The translations under genes and the position numbers were made by a program. The notes beneath the pieces were generated by a model. It had not been told where the DNA came from. It did no database searches and saw only the letters and a list, made by a program, of their open reading frames with translations. DNA of 22,080 nt from DASUFI01 sp036274635 (lineage in GTDB: Bacteria > Planctomycetota > B15-G4), in NCBI GenBank assembly GCA_036274635.1, contig DASUFI010000293.1:1-22080 (forward strand), given 5' to 3'. Positions 6,976-15,360 of the stretch are shown here, piece by piece (within the stretch, counting starts at the first letter, position 1; each line of letters opens with the position of its first letter).

Positions 6976-8100
6976 TCAGAAGCTGACGAGGCCGGCGGCG
7001 CCGGTCGTCGGCAGGCCGGAGACGGCCGGCCCGACGGACGTCAGCGCACCCGTGGCCCGGTTCACCTTGAAGCCCGAGATGGTCCCGTCCTGGCCGTTCA
7101 GGACGTACAGATACCGCTCGTTGGCCAAAGTCAGGTCCGCGGGCGCATTGCCCGTGGTGGCCGTGACACCGCTGGCGTCGAGCAGCGTGAGCTGCCCGCC
7201 CTTCTTCAGGTGGAAGCCGGAGATCGAGTTGCTGCCGGTGTTGGCCGTGTAGACGTACGCGTGCTTGCGCGCCGCCGCCACCCAGCAGGCGGCCGTTTCC
7301 GTCGTGGGCACCGAGCCGTCGATGAGCGTCAGGGTCTGGGACTGCAGCGAGAAGCTGCTGACCGCGCTCGCGTCGGTCTGGCCGTTGAAGGTCTCGGTCA
7401 TGACGAGCTTCTTCGAACCCAGGAAGGCGAAGCCGAAGGGCGTGGGGCCGTTGGAGGGCAGCGAGGCCATCGAGGTCGCGAGGTTCGTGCTGGGGTCCAT
7501 GTCGAAGATGTCGATGAGGTTGGTCTGCCTCTCCGTCACCAGCAGGGACTCGCCCGTCGGGTTCCAGCTCACCTGCGCGGGGTCCGTCGCCGCAGCCGAC
7601 AGGGGCCGCATCGAGTTCGGGATCTGCGTGAGCTTGCCCTGCGAGTCGATCGAGAAGCCGGTCACGTTGTTGGGGTTGCCGGCGTTCAGCACGTAGAGCA
7701 CGTCGTTCCGCAGCGCGAGGCTGATGGGCTTGTCGCCGCCCGAGGACACGGTGTCACGCATCTGCAGCGTCGACGTGCCGGCGGTGACCTCGAACAGGCT
7801 GATCTGGGCACTGCCGGCGTTGACGGCGGCCAGCCAGTAGTGGCTGGCGTCACGTCCCCCGATCAGCGAGCCCTGCGACTCGAGGGCGGCGCCGGACCCC
7901 ATGCCCGTCGTGGGATAGGTGGTCGGCGACTGCGTGAGGGTGCCGTCGGCCGCGCGGTCGAACGCGATGATCTCGTTGCCGGTGGCCGCGTTGGTCATCG
8001 AGAAGACGGCGCCGACGGTCGGGGACGACTGGGCCGCGGTGGACGCCGCGGCGAGCGCCACGACGACGAGCGCGGCCACGGTGCGAGCGGGAAAATTCAT
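6976..8100 (-). CDS. Exported lactonase-type seven-bladed beta-propeller, copy 1
   Basis: 374 residues from the ATG at 8100, chosen for the signal peptide (cut STAA-Q, 23/24) and a Shine-Dalgarno at 8107-8113. The body matches the lactonase/6-phosphogluconolactonase beta-propeller family (Pfam Lactonase type). Signature stretches are VFSMTNAATGNEIIAFDRA, WLAAVNAGS, SSGGDKPISLALRNDVLYVL with NAGNPNNVTGF, and DGTISGFKVNRATGALT. The family's founding member hydrolyses 6-phosphogluconolactone in the cytosol. This exported branch is unlikely to do that, so its substrate is unknown and a purely structural role is possible. A second copy of identical length lies directly upstream (8258-9382), roughly 70% identical by eye. 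It lacks the shared C-terminal module and ends soon after the last propeller strand (GAAGLVSF). Confidence 0.88.
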   Translation of the reverse strand: MNFPARTVAALVVVALAAASTAAQSSPTVGAVFSMTNAATGNEIIAFDRAADGTLTQSPTTYPTTGMGSGAALESQGSLIGGRDASHYWLAAVNAGSAQISLFEVTAGTSTLQMRDTVSSGGDKPISLALRNDVLYVLNAGNPNNVTGFSIDSQGKLTQIPNSMRPLSAAATDPAQVSWNPTGESLLVTERQTNLIDIFDMDPSTNLATSMASLPSNGPTPFGFAFLGSKKLVMTETFNGQTDASAVSSFSLQSQTLTLIDGSVPTTETAACWVAAARKHAYVYTANTGSNSISGFHLKKGGQLTLLDASGVTATTGNAPADLTLANERYLYVLNGQDGTISGFKVNRATGALTSVGPAVSGLPTTGAAGLVSF

Positions 8101-8106
8101 GGCAGA

Positions 8107-8113
8107 CCTTTCC
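8107..8113 (-). promoter_or_regulatory. Shine-Dalgarno (GGAAAGG) for lactonase copy 1
   Basis: GGAAAGG on the minus strand, six bases before the ATG at 8100. The same heptamer precedes the starts at 9382 (9391-9397, eight bases) and 21786 (21796-21802, nine bases). It pairs with the CCUUUC end of typical 16S rRNA. Confidence 0.55.
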
Positions 8114-8197
8114 AAGAGAGGGGATGACGAGCCGTGTTGTCTTGTCTTCGCAAGAAGCGGACCGTGCCGGCGCCGCCGCCATCGCCGAGTCGAAAGA

Positions 8198-8239
8198 CGC
8201 GCCGGTGTGGGCGGGACAGGTCCCGTCCACACCGGCGCG
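8198..8239 (-). terminator. 19-bp hairpin between the tandem lactonase genes
   Basis: CGCGCCGGTGTGG (8198-8210) pairs perfectly with 8227-8239. Six further pairs (8211-8216 with 8221-8226, one G-T) close on the loop CAGG. It starts 18 bases after the stop of the gene at 8258. Reading leftwards, it is followed by a short T-rich run (TCTTT). A strong intrinsic terminator or attenuator is likely, so the two copies are probably not a simple operon. Confidence 0.7.
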
Positions 8240-8257
8240 CGCGGGAGGAGCCGAGGA

Positions 8258-9382
8258 TCAGAAAGCGATCAGCCCGGCGGCGCCGGACGTCGGGAGGCCG
8301 GCCACCGAGGCACCCAGCGAGGTCAGGGCACCCGTCGCCCGATTGACCTTGAAGCCCGAGATCGTGCCGTCCCCGCTGTTGAGGACGTACAGATACTTCG
8401 TGGTCGCGGTGGCGAGGTCCGCGGGCGAGGGGCCCGTGGTGGCCGTGACGCCGTCGACGTTCAGCAGCGTCAGCTTGCCGTTGAGGGTCACCTGGAAGCC
8501 GCTGATCGTGCCGCTGACGAAGTTGGACGTGTAGGCGAACTTCTTGTTGTGCGACGTGGTCAGCCAGCGCGCGGTCGTCTCGGTCGTGGTGACCGAGCCG
8601 TCCAGGAGCGTCAGGGTCTGGCCCTGCTGCGCATAGCAGCTCAGCGAGCTGGCGTCGGTCTGCCCGTTGAAGGACTCGGTCACGAGCATCTTCTTGCCAC
8701 CCAGGAACTTGAAGGCGAAGGGCGTCGGCCCGTTGGAGGGCAGCGAGGCCATCGAGGTCGCCAGGTTGGTGCTGCCGTCCATGCTGAAGATGTCGATCAG
8801 GTCGGTCTGCTTCTCCGTCACGAGCAGCTCATCGCCCTTCGGGCTCCAGCCCACCTGGGCCGGACCCGTCGTGGCCGCCGACAGCGGCCGCATCGAGTTC
8901 GGGATCGCGGTGAGCCCGCCCTGCTGGTCGATCGTGAAGCCGCTGACGTTGTTGGGATTGCCGGCGTTCAGCACGTAGAGCACGTCGTCGCGAAGGGCGA
9001 CGCTGATCGGCTTGTCGCCGCCCGATGGCACCGTGGAGGTCATTTGTAGAGTGGAGGTGCCGGTGAGTTCAAAAAGCGTCACGTCGCCGCTGCCGGCGTT
9101 GACGGCGGCGAGCCAGCGGTGATTCAGGTCGCGGCCATAGGCCAGTGAGCCAGAAGAGTTCAGGGCCTGGCCCGTTCCCATGCCGCTGGTGGGATAGGTG
9201 GTGGGCGACAGCGTGAGGGTGCCGTCGGGGGCGCGATCGAACACGATGATCTCGTTGCCCGAGGCCGCGTTGCTCATCGAGAACACGACACCGACGGCCG
9301 GTGGCGGCGCCTGCGGCGACGCGAACGCTGCAGCGATCGCCCAGACAGCGAGTGCGGAGAGGGTGCGAGCGGGGAACTTCAT
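8258..9382 (-). CDS. Exported lactonase-type seven-bladed beta-propeller, copy 2
   Basis: 374 residues from the ATG at 9382, with a Shine-Dalgarno GGAAAGG at 9391-9397. The signal peptide runs to about residue 20-23 (AIAAAFASPQ). Gln24 aligns with Gln24 of copy 1, though the cut site is less clear. The same lactonase-family stretches appear: VFSMSNAASGNEIIVFDRA, WLAAVNAGS, PSGGDKPISVALRDDVLYVL, and the block SMASLPSNGPTPF, which is identical in both copies. Differences cluster in the outer loops of the middle blades (for example HNKKFAYTSNFVSGTISGF against KHAYVYTANTGSNSISGF), as expected for paralogues diverging in binding surface. Tandem duplication is the simplest origin. Function beyond the fold cannot be assigned. 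It is divergently arranged with the DUF72 gene. Confidence 0.88.
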   Translation of the reverse strand: MKFPARTLSALAVWAIAAAFASPQAPPPAVGVVFSMSNAASGNEIIVFDRAPDGTLTLSPTTYPTSGMGTGQALNSSGSLAYGRDLNHRWLAAVNAGSGDVTLFELTGTSTLQMTSTVPSGGDKPISVALRDDVLYVLNAGNPNNVSGFTIDQQGGLTAIPNSMRPLSAATTGPAQVGWSPKGDELLVTEKQTDLIDIFSMDGSTNLATSMASLPSNGPTPFAFKFLGGKKMLVTESFNGQTDASSLSCYAQQGQTLTLLDGSVTTTETTARWLTTSHNKKFAYTSNFVSGTISGFQVTLNGKLTLLNVDGVTATTGPSPADLATATTKYLYVLNSGDGTISGFKVNRATGALTSLGASVAGLPTSGAAGLIAF

Positions 9383-9629
9383 GGAGGGAACCTTTCCGGG
9401 GAGTGGGAATGACAGCCCCCGCAGGTCGCTGGTCCGTCCTCGGCATCCTCGTGCACTGCTTCGAGGTGGTCGTGCCGCCTGTCGCGGGGTCTCGCTGGAG
9501 CCGCGCAACTGATGGACCGATGCAGCACGCGCGCGAGAAAAATGCGGCCCGTGGACACCGGCACGTCGGGCTCGCGGCGCAGGGCGCTGAGCCTCGGACA
9601 CGCCGCGTCGCTGGGACAGCCCGCCGCCC

Positions 9630-10496
9630 ATGGATCGCTCGGCGCCCCGTCGGCATGCTCTCGTCGTGGGCACCCTGCGCTATGGCACCTGCTCCTGGTC
9701 GGACAAGGCCTGGGTCGGTCCCTTCTATCCGGCCGGCATGAAGCCCGCCGAGTACCTGCGACACTACGCCACCCACTTCGACACGGTCGAGACCGACAGC
9801 ACCTACTACGCGAGCCCGCCCGCCGAGCGCGTGCGGCGCTGGGCCGAGGACACGCCGCCGGGCTTCGTCGTCTCCAGCAAGCTGCCGCGCGACTGCTTCC
9901 TCGGCGGCGACGCGCGCGAGATGGACCCGGGCCTCGTGCTGCACACGCCCGCCTTCGAGGAATCGCTGCAGCGGCATGCGGCGGTGATGCAGCATCTCGG
10001 CGCGAAGCGCGGGCCGACCGTGGTGCAGTGCCCGTGGTTCCAGCCCGGCTACTTCCGCGACCTGCACGACTTCCTCGGGCGCCTCGAGCCCTTCCTGCAG
10101 GCCGCCGCGGGCCTCGCGCCGCTGGCGGTCGAGGTGCGCAACCCCGAGTTCCTGCACGAGGAGCTGCTGGCCGTGCTGCGCCGCCATCGCGCCGCCCTGG
10201 CGCTGGTGGAAGTCCGCGGCATGCCGCACCCGGTCGAGGTCGCCGAGCGCCTCGACGTGCGCACGGCGCCGTTCTTCTACGCGCGCCTCATCGGCGACCG
10301 CCAGGCGATCGAGCGCAAGACCAGGACGCTCGATCGCGTCGTGGTCGACAAGTCGGAGAGCCTCGGCCGCTGGGCGCACCTGCTGGCTGTGCACGCGGCC
10401 AGCGCGGACGGCTTCGTCTACGCCAACAACCACTTCGCCGGCTTCGGACCGGCGACGGCGAAGGAGCTGCGCGGGCTCATCGAGGGCGCGGCTTGA
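9630..10496 (+). CDS. DUF72 family protein
   Basis: 288 residues, cytoplasmic, no signal peptide. It matches the DUF72 (YecE-like) TIM-barrel family: GTCSWSDKAWVGPFYP near residue 19, LRHYATHFDTVETDSTYYA, PPGFVVSSKLPR, AVEVRNPEF, and a C-terminal FVYANNHFAGFGPATAKEL (family consensus 'NNH..G.AP.NA..L'). Length is slightly above the usual 240-280. The biochemical role of the family is not established. The ATG at 9630 has only a weak upstream site (GGGACAG), and a GTG a dozen codons in could be the true start. The stop is followed by a hairpin (10532-10566) shared with the convergent gene. It is the only clearly cytosolic, widely conserved gene among many exported proteins. Confidence 0.88.
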   Translation: MDRSAPRRHALVVGTLRYGTCSWSDKAWVGPFYPAGMKPAEYLRHYATHFDTVETDSTYYASPPAERVRRWAEDTPPGFVVSSKLPRDCFLGGDAREMDPGLVLHTPAFEESLQRHAAVMQHLGAKRGPTVVQCPWFQPGYFRDLHDFLGRLEPFLQAAAGLAPLAVEVRNPEFLHEELLAVLRRHRAALALVEVRGMPHPVEVAERLDVRTAPFFYARLIGDRQAIERKTRTLDRVVVDKSESLGRWAHLLAVHAASADGFVYANNHFAGFGPATAKELRGLIEGAA

Positions 10497-10531
10497 ACCG
10501 ATCAGCGCGGCGTGCGGCGCCCCCCAACGCA

Positions 10532-10566
10532 CCGGGGCGCCGGAGGATTCACCTCCGGCGCCCCGG
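10532..10566. terminator. Perfect 15-bp bidirectional terminator hairpin
   Basis: CCGGGGCGCCGGAGG (10532-10546), loop ATTCA, CCTCCGGCGCCCCGG (10552-10566). It lies 36 bases after the DUF72 stop and a similar distance beyond the stop of the gene ending at 10602, placed to stop transcription from both sides. No T-tract. Confidence 0.7.
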
Positions 10567-10601
10567 CGAGGGGACCCGCGGCCCCCGTGATCACACGTGG
10601 G

Positions 10602-11861
10602 TCAGGGCGCGATGCCCTCGACCGCGTTCGACAGCGAGACACCCTTGATGGCCGCGGCGTCCTGGATGCCCCACTGCACCCAGAGCTGGGTGCCGGAAGG
10701 CAGAGCCGGCATGATGAACGCGATCGGAATCGCGCCGCCAGCCGACGTCGTGGCATAGAACGGGGGGAACAGCGGGCCGGGCAGGATGGTCCCGCCCTTG
10801 AACGGCTGCGGGATGCTGCCGGTGGCATAGAACACGGCCGCGAGCGCCGACGGCGCGGCATTCGTCAGGTTCAGCGAGTTCGCGGAGCCGGTGGACAGGT
10901 CGCCGGTGCCCACGAGGCTCGGATCACCCGACACGCCCGCCAGGGCGCTGCCCTTGTCGACCCACGCGCTGAGGTTCGTCAGCGCGCAGCTGCAGGCGTT
11001 GCCCACCGCGGTGCCCCACTGGCCGGTGCCGCCCAGCTGGATCGCACCCGAGCCGTTGCTGTACACGCACTCGCCCTGGGTGGCCGAGGTGCCGCCGCGG
11101 TACGCGTGGCAGATCTCGTTGTCCGTGTAGGTGCCGTCCTTGACGCCGGTCCCCTGCAGGACGAGCACGTCGCGGAACTGGCAGTTCAGCGCGGAGACGC
11201 CGTTGTAGATGCACGTCACGCCATCACCCAGGTAGGGCGAGGTCGTGAAGTGGTTCGTGCCGGAGGGCGAATCGACCGGGCAGTAGGCCGTGGTCATGAT
11301 CGTGCCGCTCAGGGAGTTGCCCGACGAGTAGGTGCAGAACGCACCCAGCACCACCGTGCCGCCCTGGTCGTTGTAGGTGGCCAGGTTGTTGCCGAGGCTC
11401 GTCGGATCGAGGTAGGCGAAGTTCGCCCACGTCGTCACGGCGTCGTACTGCAGCAGCGTCGCGACGCTGGGCGTGGCGACGCGCGTGTCGAAGTAGTCGA
11501 CCTGGGCGCCACCGGCACCGGCCGAGATGGCGGCGCGGTAGGCGGGGTCATCGGACTCCGACGGGCAGTACAGGATCGATCCCGTCGACCCATCGCTCGT
11601 ACTCGGCGAGATGACGTTGCCCGTGGAGATCACGGGCAGCCACTGGCCGAGGTTGGTGAGCTGGAGCTCGCCCGAAGCGGGCAGCGCCACTTCCTGGTAG
11701 GCCTGCGAGGCCGTCGCGGCACGCGCCGCGAGCAGGCTCGCGTGCGCCGCGGCCTTGTGGTTCAGCAGCTGACCGTAGTCCACGGTCTGTTGCGCGGAGC
11801 TTCCGGCCGCCAAGCCGAAGCCCGCCGCCGCCATCGTGAGAAGGATCCTGGACGAGAACAT
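10602..11861 (-). CDS. Exported protein with amidotransferase-like domain and C-terminal module
   Basis: 419 residues. The signal peptide ends GSSA-Q (23/24). Around residues 90-200 lies a stretch resembling a class I glutamine-amidotransferase/ThuA-like fold: VDYFDTRVATPSVATLLQYD, AVTTWANFAYLDPTSLGNN, LATYNDQGGTVVLGAF. In this fold such strands form the alpha/beta core, but no Cys-His-Glu triad is evident, so it is probably non-catalytic. A Cys-rich segment follows (CIYNG, NCQFRD, EICHAYRGG, ECVYSNGSG, ACSCALT), suggesting disulphides outside the cell. Residues 300-419 are a full shared module (PFKGG at module positions 54-58, LSNAVEGIAP at the end). A promoter is proposed at 11989-12017, with GAGGG upstream of the start as Shine-Dalgarno. 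The amidotransferase resemblance is from memory of the family; the gene call itself is firm. Confidence 0.8.
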   Translation of the reverse strand: MFSSRILLTMAAAGFGLAAGSSAQQTVDYGQLLNHKAAAHASLLAARAATASQAYQEVALPASGELQLTNLGQWLPVISTGNVISPSTSDGSTGSILYCPSESDDPAYRAAISAGAGGAQVDYFDTRVATPSVATLLQYDAVTTWANFAYLDPTSLGNNLATYNDQGGTVVLGAFCTYSSGNSLSGTIMTTAYCPVDSPSGTNHFTTSPYLGDGVTCIYNGVSALNCQFRDVLVLQGTGVKDGTYTDNEICHAYRGGTSATQGECVYSNGSGAIQLGGTGQWGTAVGNACSCALTNLSAWVDKGSALAGVSGDPSLVGTGDLSTGSANSLNLTNAAPSALAAVFYATGSIPQPFKGGTILPGPLFPPFYATTSAGGAIPIAFIMPALPSGTQLWVQWGIQDAAAIKGVSLSNAVEGIAP

Positions 11862-11960
11862 GAATTACCCTCGGTTTCTGCGCAGAGCGCGATGTGGTGA
11901 GAGTCCGACTCTGCTTGGGAACTCCGCTCGCGCAGTCCCGAACGCGCGAGTAGGACTCGG

Positions 11961-11980
11961 CGCCGGGCACTGGTCCGGCG
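11961..11980 (-). other. Hairpin at the predicted 5' end of the transcript
   Basis: CGCCGG (11961-11966), eight-base loop, CCGGCG (11975-11980). If the promoter at 11989-12017 is real, this stem begins within a few bases of the transcription start and could protect the mRNA 5' end. Confidence 0.3.
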
Positions 11981-11988
11981 CTGGCCCC

Positions 11989-12017
11989 CTTATGCCGGCA
12001 CTGGCCATTTCGGTCAA
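11989..12017 (-). promoter_or_regulatory. Sigma-70-type promoter for the gene starting at 11861
   Basis: On the minus strand: -35 TTGACC (12012-12017), spacer of exactly 17, -10 CATAAG (11989-11994). The -35 is 5/6 and the -10 is 4/6 to consensus. The start would be near 11982, giving a leader of about 120 bases. Confidence 0.45.
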
Positions 12018-12341
12018 TCCACGGCGGCGTGGCTAGGCGGTGGAGAGGGAGGAAATTCGTCTCGCAGCGCCGCCCGGAGCAGCCATACCCGGCTGAAGGC
12101 CGTGTTCGCAGCCTCAGAGGGCTCGCCCGAGGTCCGCCGGGGACGGTCCCTTCTGCAACGAGGGAGCGATCAGCGGGCGGCTCGCCACGTGTCGTGATGT
12201 GCCTCCCGGTGAAGTCGGCGCGTGCGGACCACTTGTGACGAGCGCACGACGATTGCGTCGGCTCGGCGCGGCAGCGACACCTCGCCCGCGGCTCCCACTA
12301 AGCTCGCCCTCCTCCTCCCGGCGCCCCCCGGAACTCACCGC
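12018..12341. other. Intergenic stretch with no gene seen
   Basis: This is the upstream half of a 480-base gap between divergent genes. Open frames here are short and lack ribosome binding sites. No convincing promoter for the gene at 12342 was found. Confidence 0.4.
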
Positions 12342-13700
12342 ATGTGCCTGCGTCTCCCCCACTCCATCGCCGCGCTGCTCGCCGCGTCGCTCATCGCCAG
12401 CCCGGCGCTGTGCCAAACCGCGCCGGCGCACGGGCCCTGGTCCCGCACCTATGGCGGCGCCGTCTCCAACCAGGGCCTGTTCGACCTGCGCCAGCTGCGC
12501 GGCGGGAGGCTGGTCGTCGCCGGCTACACGGGCTCCTTCGGCGGCACCAACCCCTCCAACTGGCTCATGAGTCTCGAGCTCGCGACGGGGGACGTGCAGT
12601 TCCAGCAGGTGTGCAGCAGCGCGGCGGGCGGCTTCCCCGATGGCGCAGCCATCGCGGCCGACGGCGGGGCGCTGTTCATGGGCCGGGACGTGAAAGACCT
12701 CTTCACCAAGCACGACGCGTGGCTGATCCGCGTGGACGCCAGCGGCGGCGTGGTCTGGTCGCAGGGCTTCACCGCCGCCGGCGACGGCAAGTTCTTCCTC
12801 TTCGACGCCGCCGAGCTGGACGATGGCTCGTGGATCGCGGCGGGCTCGACCAGCGCCACCGACCAGCCGCCGCAGAAAGCCTGGATCGTGCGCCTCTCGG
12901 CCGCGGGCGTCCCGCTGTGGCAGTCCGAGTACGGCGGCGGGCTCGCGGACACGATCCGCTCCATCGTCCCCACGGCCGACGGCGGCTTCGCGGCAACCGG
13001 CTGGACCAACTCCTCGGGCGCGGGCGCCGACGACGTGTGGGTTCTGAAGATCGACGGCGTCGGCGGCATCGAGTGGCAGCAGACCTTCGGCGGCCTCGAC
13101 TCCGACCAGGCCGAGCAGATCGTGCAGCTGCACGACGGCGGCTTGGCGGTGGCCGGCTCCACCAACAGCCGCACGCCCTCGGGGCACGCGCCCTGGGTGC
13201 TGCGCCTCGACGCAGGTGGGGCGCTGCTGTGGCACGCGGCCGTGGCCAGCGACATCTGGGGCGACCTGGGCGCGGTGGCTGAGACCAACGACGGGCAGCT
13301 GGTCGTGGTCGGCCGCGTGGGCGAGCCCGGCTTCCCCAGCAACGACCTGTGGTGCGCCAAGCTCGCCGCCGCCAGCGGCAAGATGCTCTGGCAGCGTGCC
13401 TACGAGGGCCAGCTGGGCGACTTCGGGTCGGCCGTGCTGCCGCTCGCGGGCGCGGGCTACGTCGTGGGCGGCACCTGGGGCTGGGGCTTCCCGGGCGAGA
13501 GCATCTGGCTGCTGCGCACGGATCGCGCAGGTGGCCTCGCCGGCTGCGACCTCGTGCGCCGCACCACGTACGAGCTGGTCAGCCCGGGCATCACCGCGCA
13601 GCCGGGCACGGCCGTGCGCACCCCGGCCAGCGCCATGCTCCAGCCGGTCGCAGCGCACGTTGCGCCGAGCGCGGCCGTGGTGAGCGAGATCTGCCCCTGA
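12342..13700 (+). CDS. Exported beta-propeller repeat protein
   Basis: 452 residues from the ATG at 12342, chosen because it begins a signal peptide (SIAALLAASLIASPALC, then Gln25). An open frame extends upstream but reads as low-complexity. Seven or so repeats of the kind 'DDVWVLKIDGVGGIEWQQTFGG ... GGLAVAGSTNS' run through the protein (for instance AWLIRVDASGGVVW, AWIVRLSAAGVPLW, PWVLRLDAGGALLW). This is a familiar pattern in secreted propellers of environmental bacteria, often annotated as WD40/YVTN-like. No enzyme motif is present. Unlike most neighbours it lacks the C-terminal module, ending in a short Ala/Pro-rich tail (PSAAVVSEICP). Its role outside the cell is unknown. Its stop sits in a small palindrome shared with the convergent peroxidase gene. 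Confidence 0.83.
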   Translation: MCLRLPHSIAALLAASLIASPALCQTAPAHGPWSRTYGGAVSNQGLFDLRQLRGGRLVVAGYTGSFGGTNPSNWLMSLELATGDVQFQQVCSSAAGGFPDGAAIAADGGALFMGRDVKDLFTKHDAWLIRVDASGGVVWSQGFTAAGDGKFFLFDAAELDDGSWIAAGSTSATDQPPQKAWIVRLSAAGVPLWQSEYGGGLADTIRSIVPTADGGFAATGWTNSSGAGADDVWVLKIDGVGGIEWQQTFGGLDSDQAEQIVQLHDGGLAVAGSTNSRTPSGHAPWVLRLDAGGALLWHAAVASDIWGDLGAVAETNDGQLVVVGRVGEPGFPSNDLWCAKLAAASGKMLWQRAYEGQLGDFGSAVLPLAGAGYVVGGTWGWGFPGESIWLLRTDRAGGLAGCDLVRRTTYELVSPGITAQPGTAVRTPASAMLQPVAAHVAPSAAVVSEICP

Positions 13701-13710
13701 GGCGGCCTCA
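13698..13710. terminator. Palindrome containing both stop codons of convergent genes
   Basis: TGAGG-CGG-CCTCA: the left TGA is the stop of the gene ending at 13700, and the right TCA is the stop of the minus-strand gene ending at 13708. With only a 5-bp stem it is weak as a terminator, but no other structure separates the two genes. Confidence 0.3.
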
Positions 13711-15360
13711 GAGGATCTCGACGGCGACGCCCCGGCTGCCGTAGACGCCCGTGGTGGCCGTCACCGCCGGGTCCGTGATGAACCACTGGCCGTAGACGTG
13801 CAGGCCGAGCAGCGCGGAGCTGCTCGGGATGGCGAGCTTGAACGTGGCGTAGCCCAGCCCGTCGGTCGGCAGGATCTGCGTGAGGAAGATCGTGCCGACG
13901 TCGACGTTCATGCCGATCGGGAAGCGCTTGTCGGGCAGGGGGCTGCCGTCGGCCTGGCGGGAGGCGAGCGCGAACACCGCCGCGGAGTTGGGCGTGCTGT
14001 CCGCGAGGCCCAGCAGCCAGTTGGGGTTGCCGCGGTTGGCCGGGAGGTGCGCGATGAGCGACGGCGTGCTGCCGTCGCCGCTGCGGCCCGTGGTCCCGTA
14101 CACCGTGTTGAGCGGCGTCATCTCGCTGCGCAGCGTGGGCCGGTCGAAGGGCGGCAGGTTGCCGGCCACGCGCGCGTCCGTCAGGCCCGCGTCGAGGAAG
14201 TGGATGAGGTCCGCCTTGTCCTGCGCCGACAGGAACAGCGGCAGCATCGCCGTGTCCAGGTTCGGCCCGGGGAACTCGCCGCCGATGTCGTAGAAGTCGA
14301 CCACCTCGGCCAGGGTCTTCTTCGAGCCGTTGTGCATGAGCGGCAGGCGCAGCGCGGCGTTGCGCAGGCCCGGTGTCTTGAACTTGGCCATGTCCAGCGG
14401 ATCGCCGGTGACCGCCATGCGGCCCACGTCCTCGGCATCGGGACGCACGCCGATGTTGTGGAATGTGTCGTCCGTGAGGGCGGGCATGGTGTGGCAGGCG
14501 GTGCAGCTGCCCTGGTTCTGGAACACCGTCAGGCCGGCCTGCAGGTCCGACGCGATGACGCCGGTCTTGAGGTAGTCATCGAAGGGCGTCTGGTCGGAGA
14601 CGAGCGTGCGCTCGTAGTTGCCGATGGCGAAGATGATGCGGTCGCCCGTGATCGCCGGGTCGCCGTAGGCGGCCGCGAACATGGCCGGGTAGTCCTTGTA
14701 CTGGTCGATGAAGTCCTGCATCGGCGCGGGCAGGTCGGTGGCCAGCGCCATGGGCTGCACCTGCGCCAGCTTGGCCTCGATGTCATCCCAGGTGTGTCCC
14801 ACGCGGGTCATCTCGACGTCCGAGACGGGCGGACCGGCGGCCTGGCTCTCGAGCGCGCCGGCGGTGGCCTCCGCGACCAGGCCCGTGTCGACGCTGACGT
14901 AGGCGGCGTGCGCGCGGCCGTCCCAGAAGCTCTCCTTGTAGGCGAAGGCATTGATGGCCGGGGGCGCCTTGCGGGCCGTGACCTGGAAGCCGTGGGCGTA
15001 GAGCGTGTCGCCGAGGAAGCTGCCGTCGTGGTCCATGCGCACGACGCCCTGCGAGCCGTGGATGTCGTCGTCGGTGCCGAACTGGGCATCGGGTCCGGCA
15101 TTCACCGTGCCGAAGGAGCGCGGGTCGGAGCCGCTCGCCTCGAGGATGTGGCAGGTGCCGCAGCTCATGCTGTTGGCGTAGCTCAGCTGCTCTTCCCAGA
15201 AGAGCAGCTTGCCCAGCATCTCCTGCGCCGGGTTGGGCGGGTTCTCGGCCGGGTAGGTCGGGCCCGGCATCGGCGAGTCCGTCTGCGCCGCGGCGAGCTG
15301 CGCGAGCGCTGCGGACAGGGCGGAGACGACGAGGACACGAGCAAGGTGGGTCGATGACAT
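13708..15360 (-). CDS. Di-haem cytochrome c peroxidase (MauG/CcpA family) with C-terminal extension
   Basis: 550 residues from the ATG at 15360 (GAGGA Shine-Dalgarno four bases upstream). The signal peptide ends LAAA-Q (25/26). Two c-type haem sites are present: CGTCH at residues 67-71 and CTACH at 286-290. The family hallmark follows the second (LPLMHNGSKKTLAEVVDFYD, then IGG). Also typical are LGKLLFWEEQLS, the FWDGRAH motif and the spacing of the two haems. Such enzymes reduce hydrogen peroxide, or oxidise other substrates, in the periplasm using cytochrome electrons. The family usually ends around 330-450 residues. Here about 130 extra residues (421-550: YGTTGRSGDG, GNPNWLLGL, VYGQWFITDP) form a remote version of the window's C-terminal module, which may tether the enzyme outside the cell. 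A promoter is proposed at 15448-15476. Confidence 0.93.
   Translation of the reverse strand: MSSTHLARVLVVSALSAALAQLAAAQTDSPMPGPTYPAENPPNPAQEMLGKLLFWEEQLSYANSMSCGTCHILEASGSDPRSFGTVNAGPDAQFGTDDDIHGSQGVVRMDHDGSFLGDTLYAHGFQVTARKAPPAINAFAYKESFWDGRAHAAYVSVDTGLVAEATAGALESQAAGPPVSDVEMTRVGHTWDDIEAKLAQVQPMALATDLPAPMQDFIDQYKDYPAMFAAAYGDPAITGDRIIFAIGNYERTLVSDQTPFDDYLKTGVIASDLQAGLTVFQNQGSCTACHTMPALTDDTFHNIGVRPDAEDVGRMAVTGDPLDMAKFKTPGLRNAALRLPLMHNGSKKTLAEVVDFYDIGGEFPGPNLDTAMLPLFLSAQDKADLIHFLDAGLTDARVAGNLPPFDRPTLRSEMTPLNTVYGTTGRSGDGSTPSLIAHLPANRGNPNWLLGLADSTPNSAAVFALASRQADGSPLPDKRFPIGMNVDVGTIFLTQILPTDGLGYATFKLAIPSSSALLGLHVYGQWFITDPAVTATTGVYGSRGVAVEIL

Noticed and set aside
8143..8154. CTTCGCAAGAAG hairpin between the lactonase genes
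   Set aside because: Only four pairs; expected by chance.
9660..9700. TGGCAC in the DUF72 gene as a second sigma-54 site
   Set aside because: No TTGC at the required spacing, and it lies within coding sequence.
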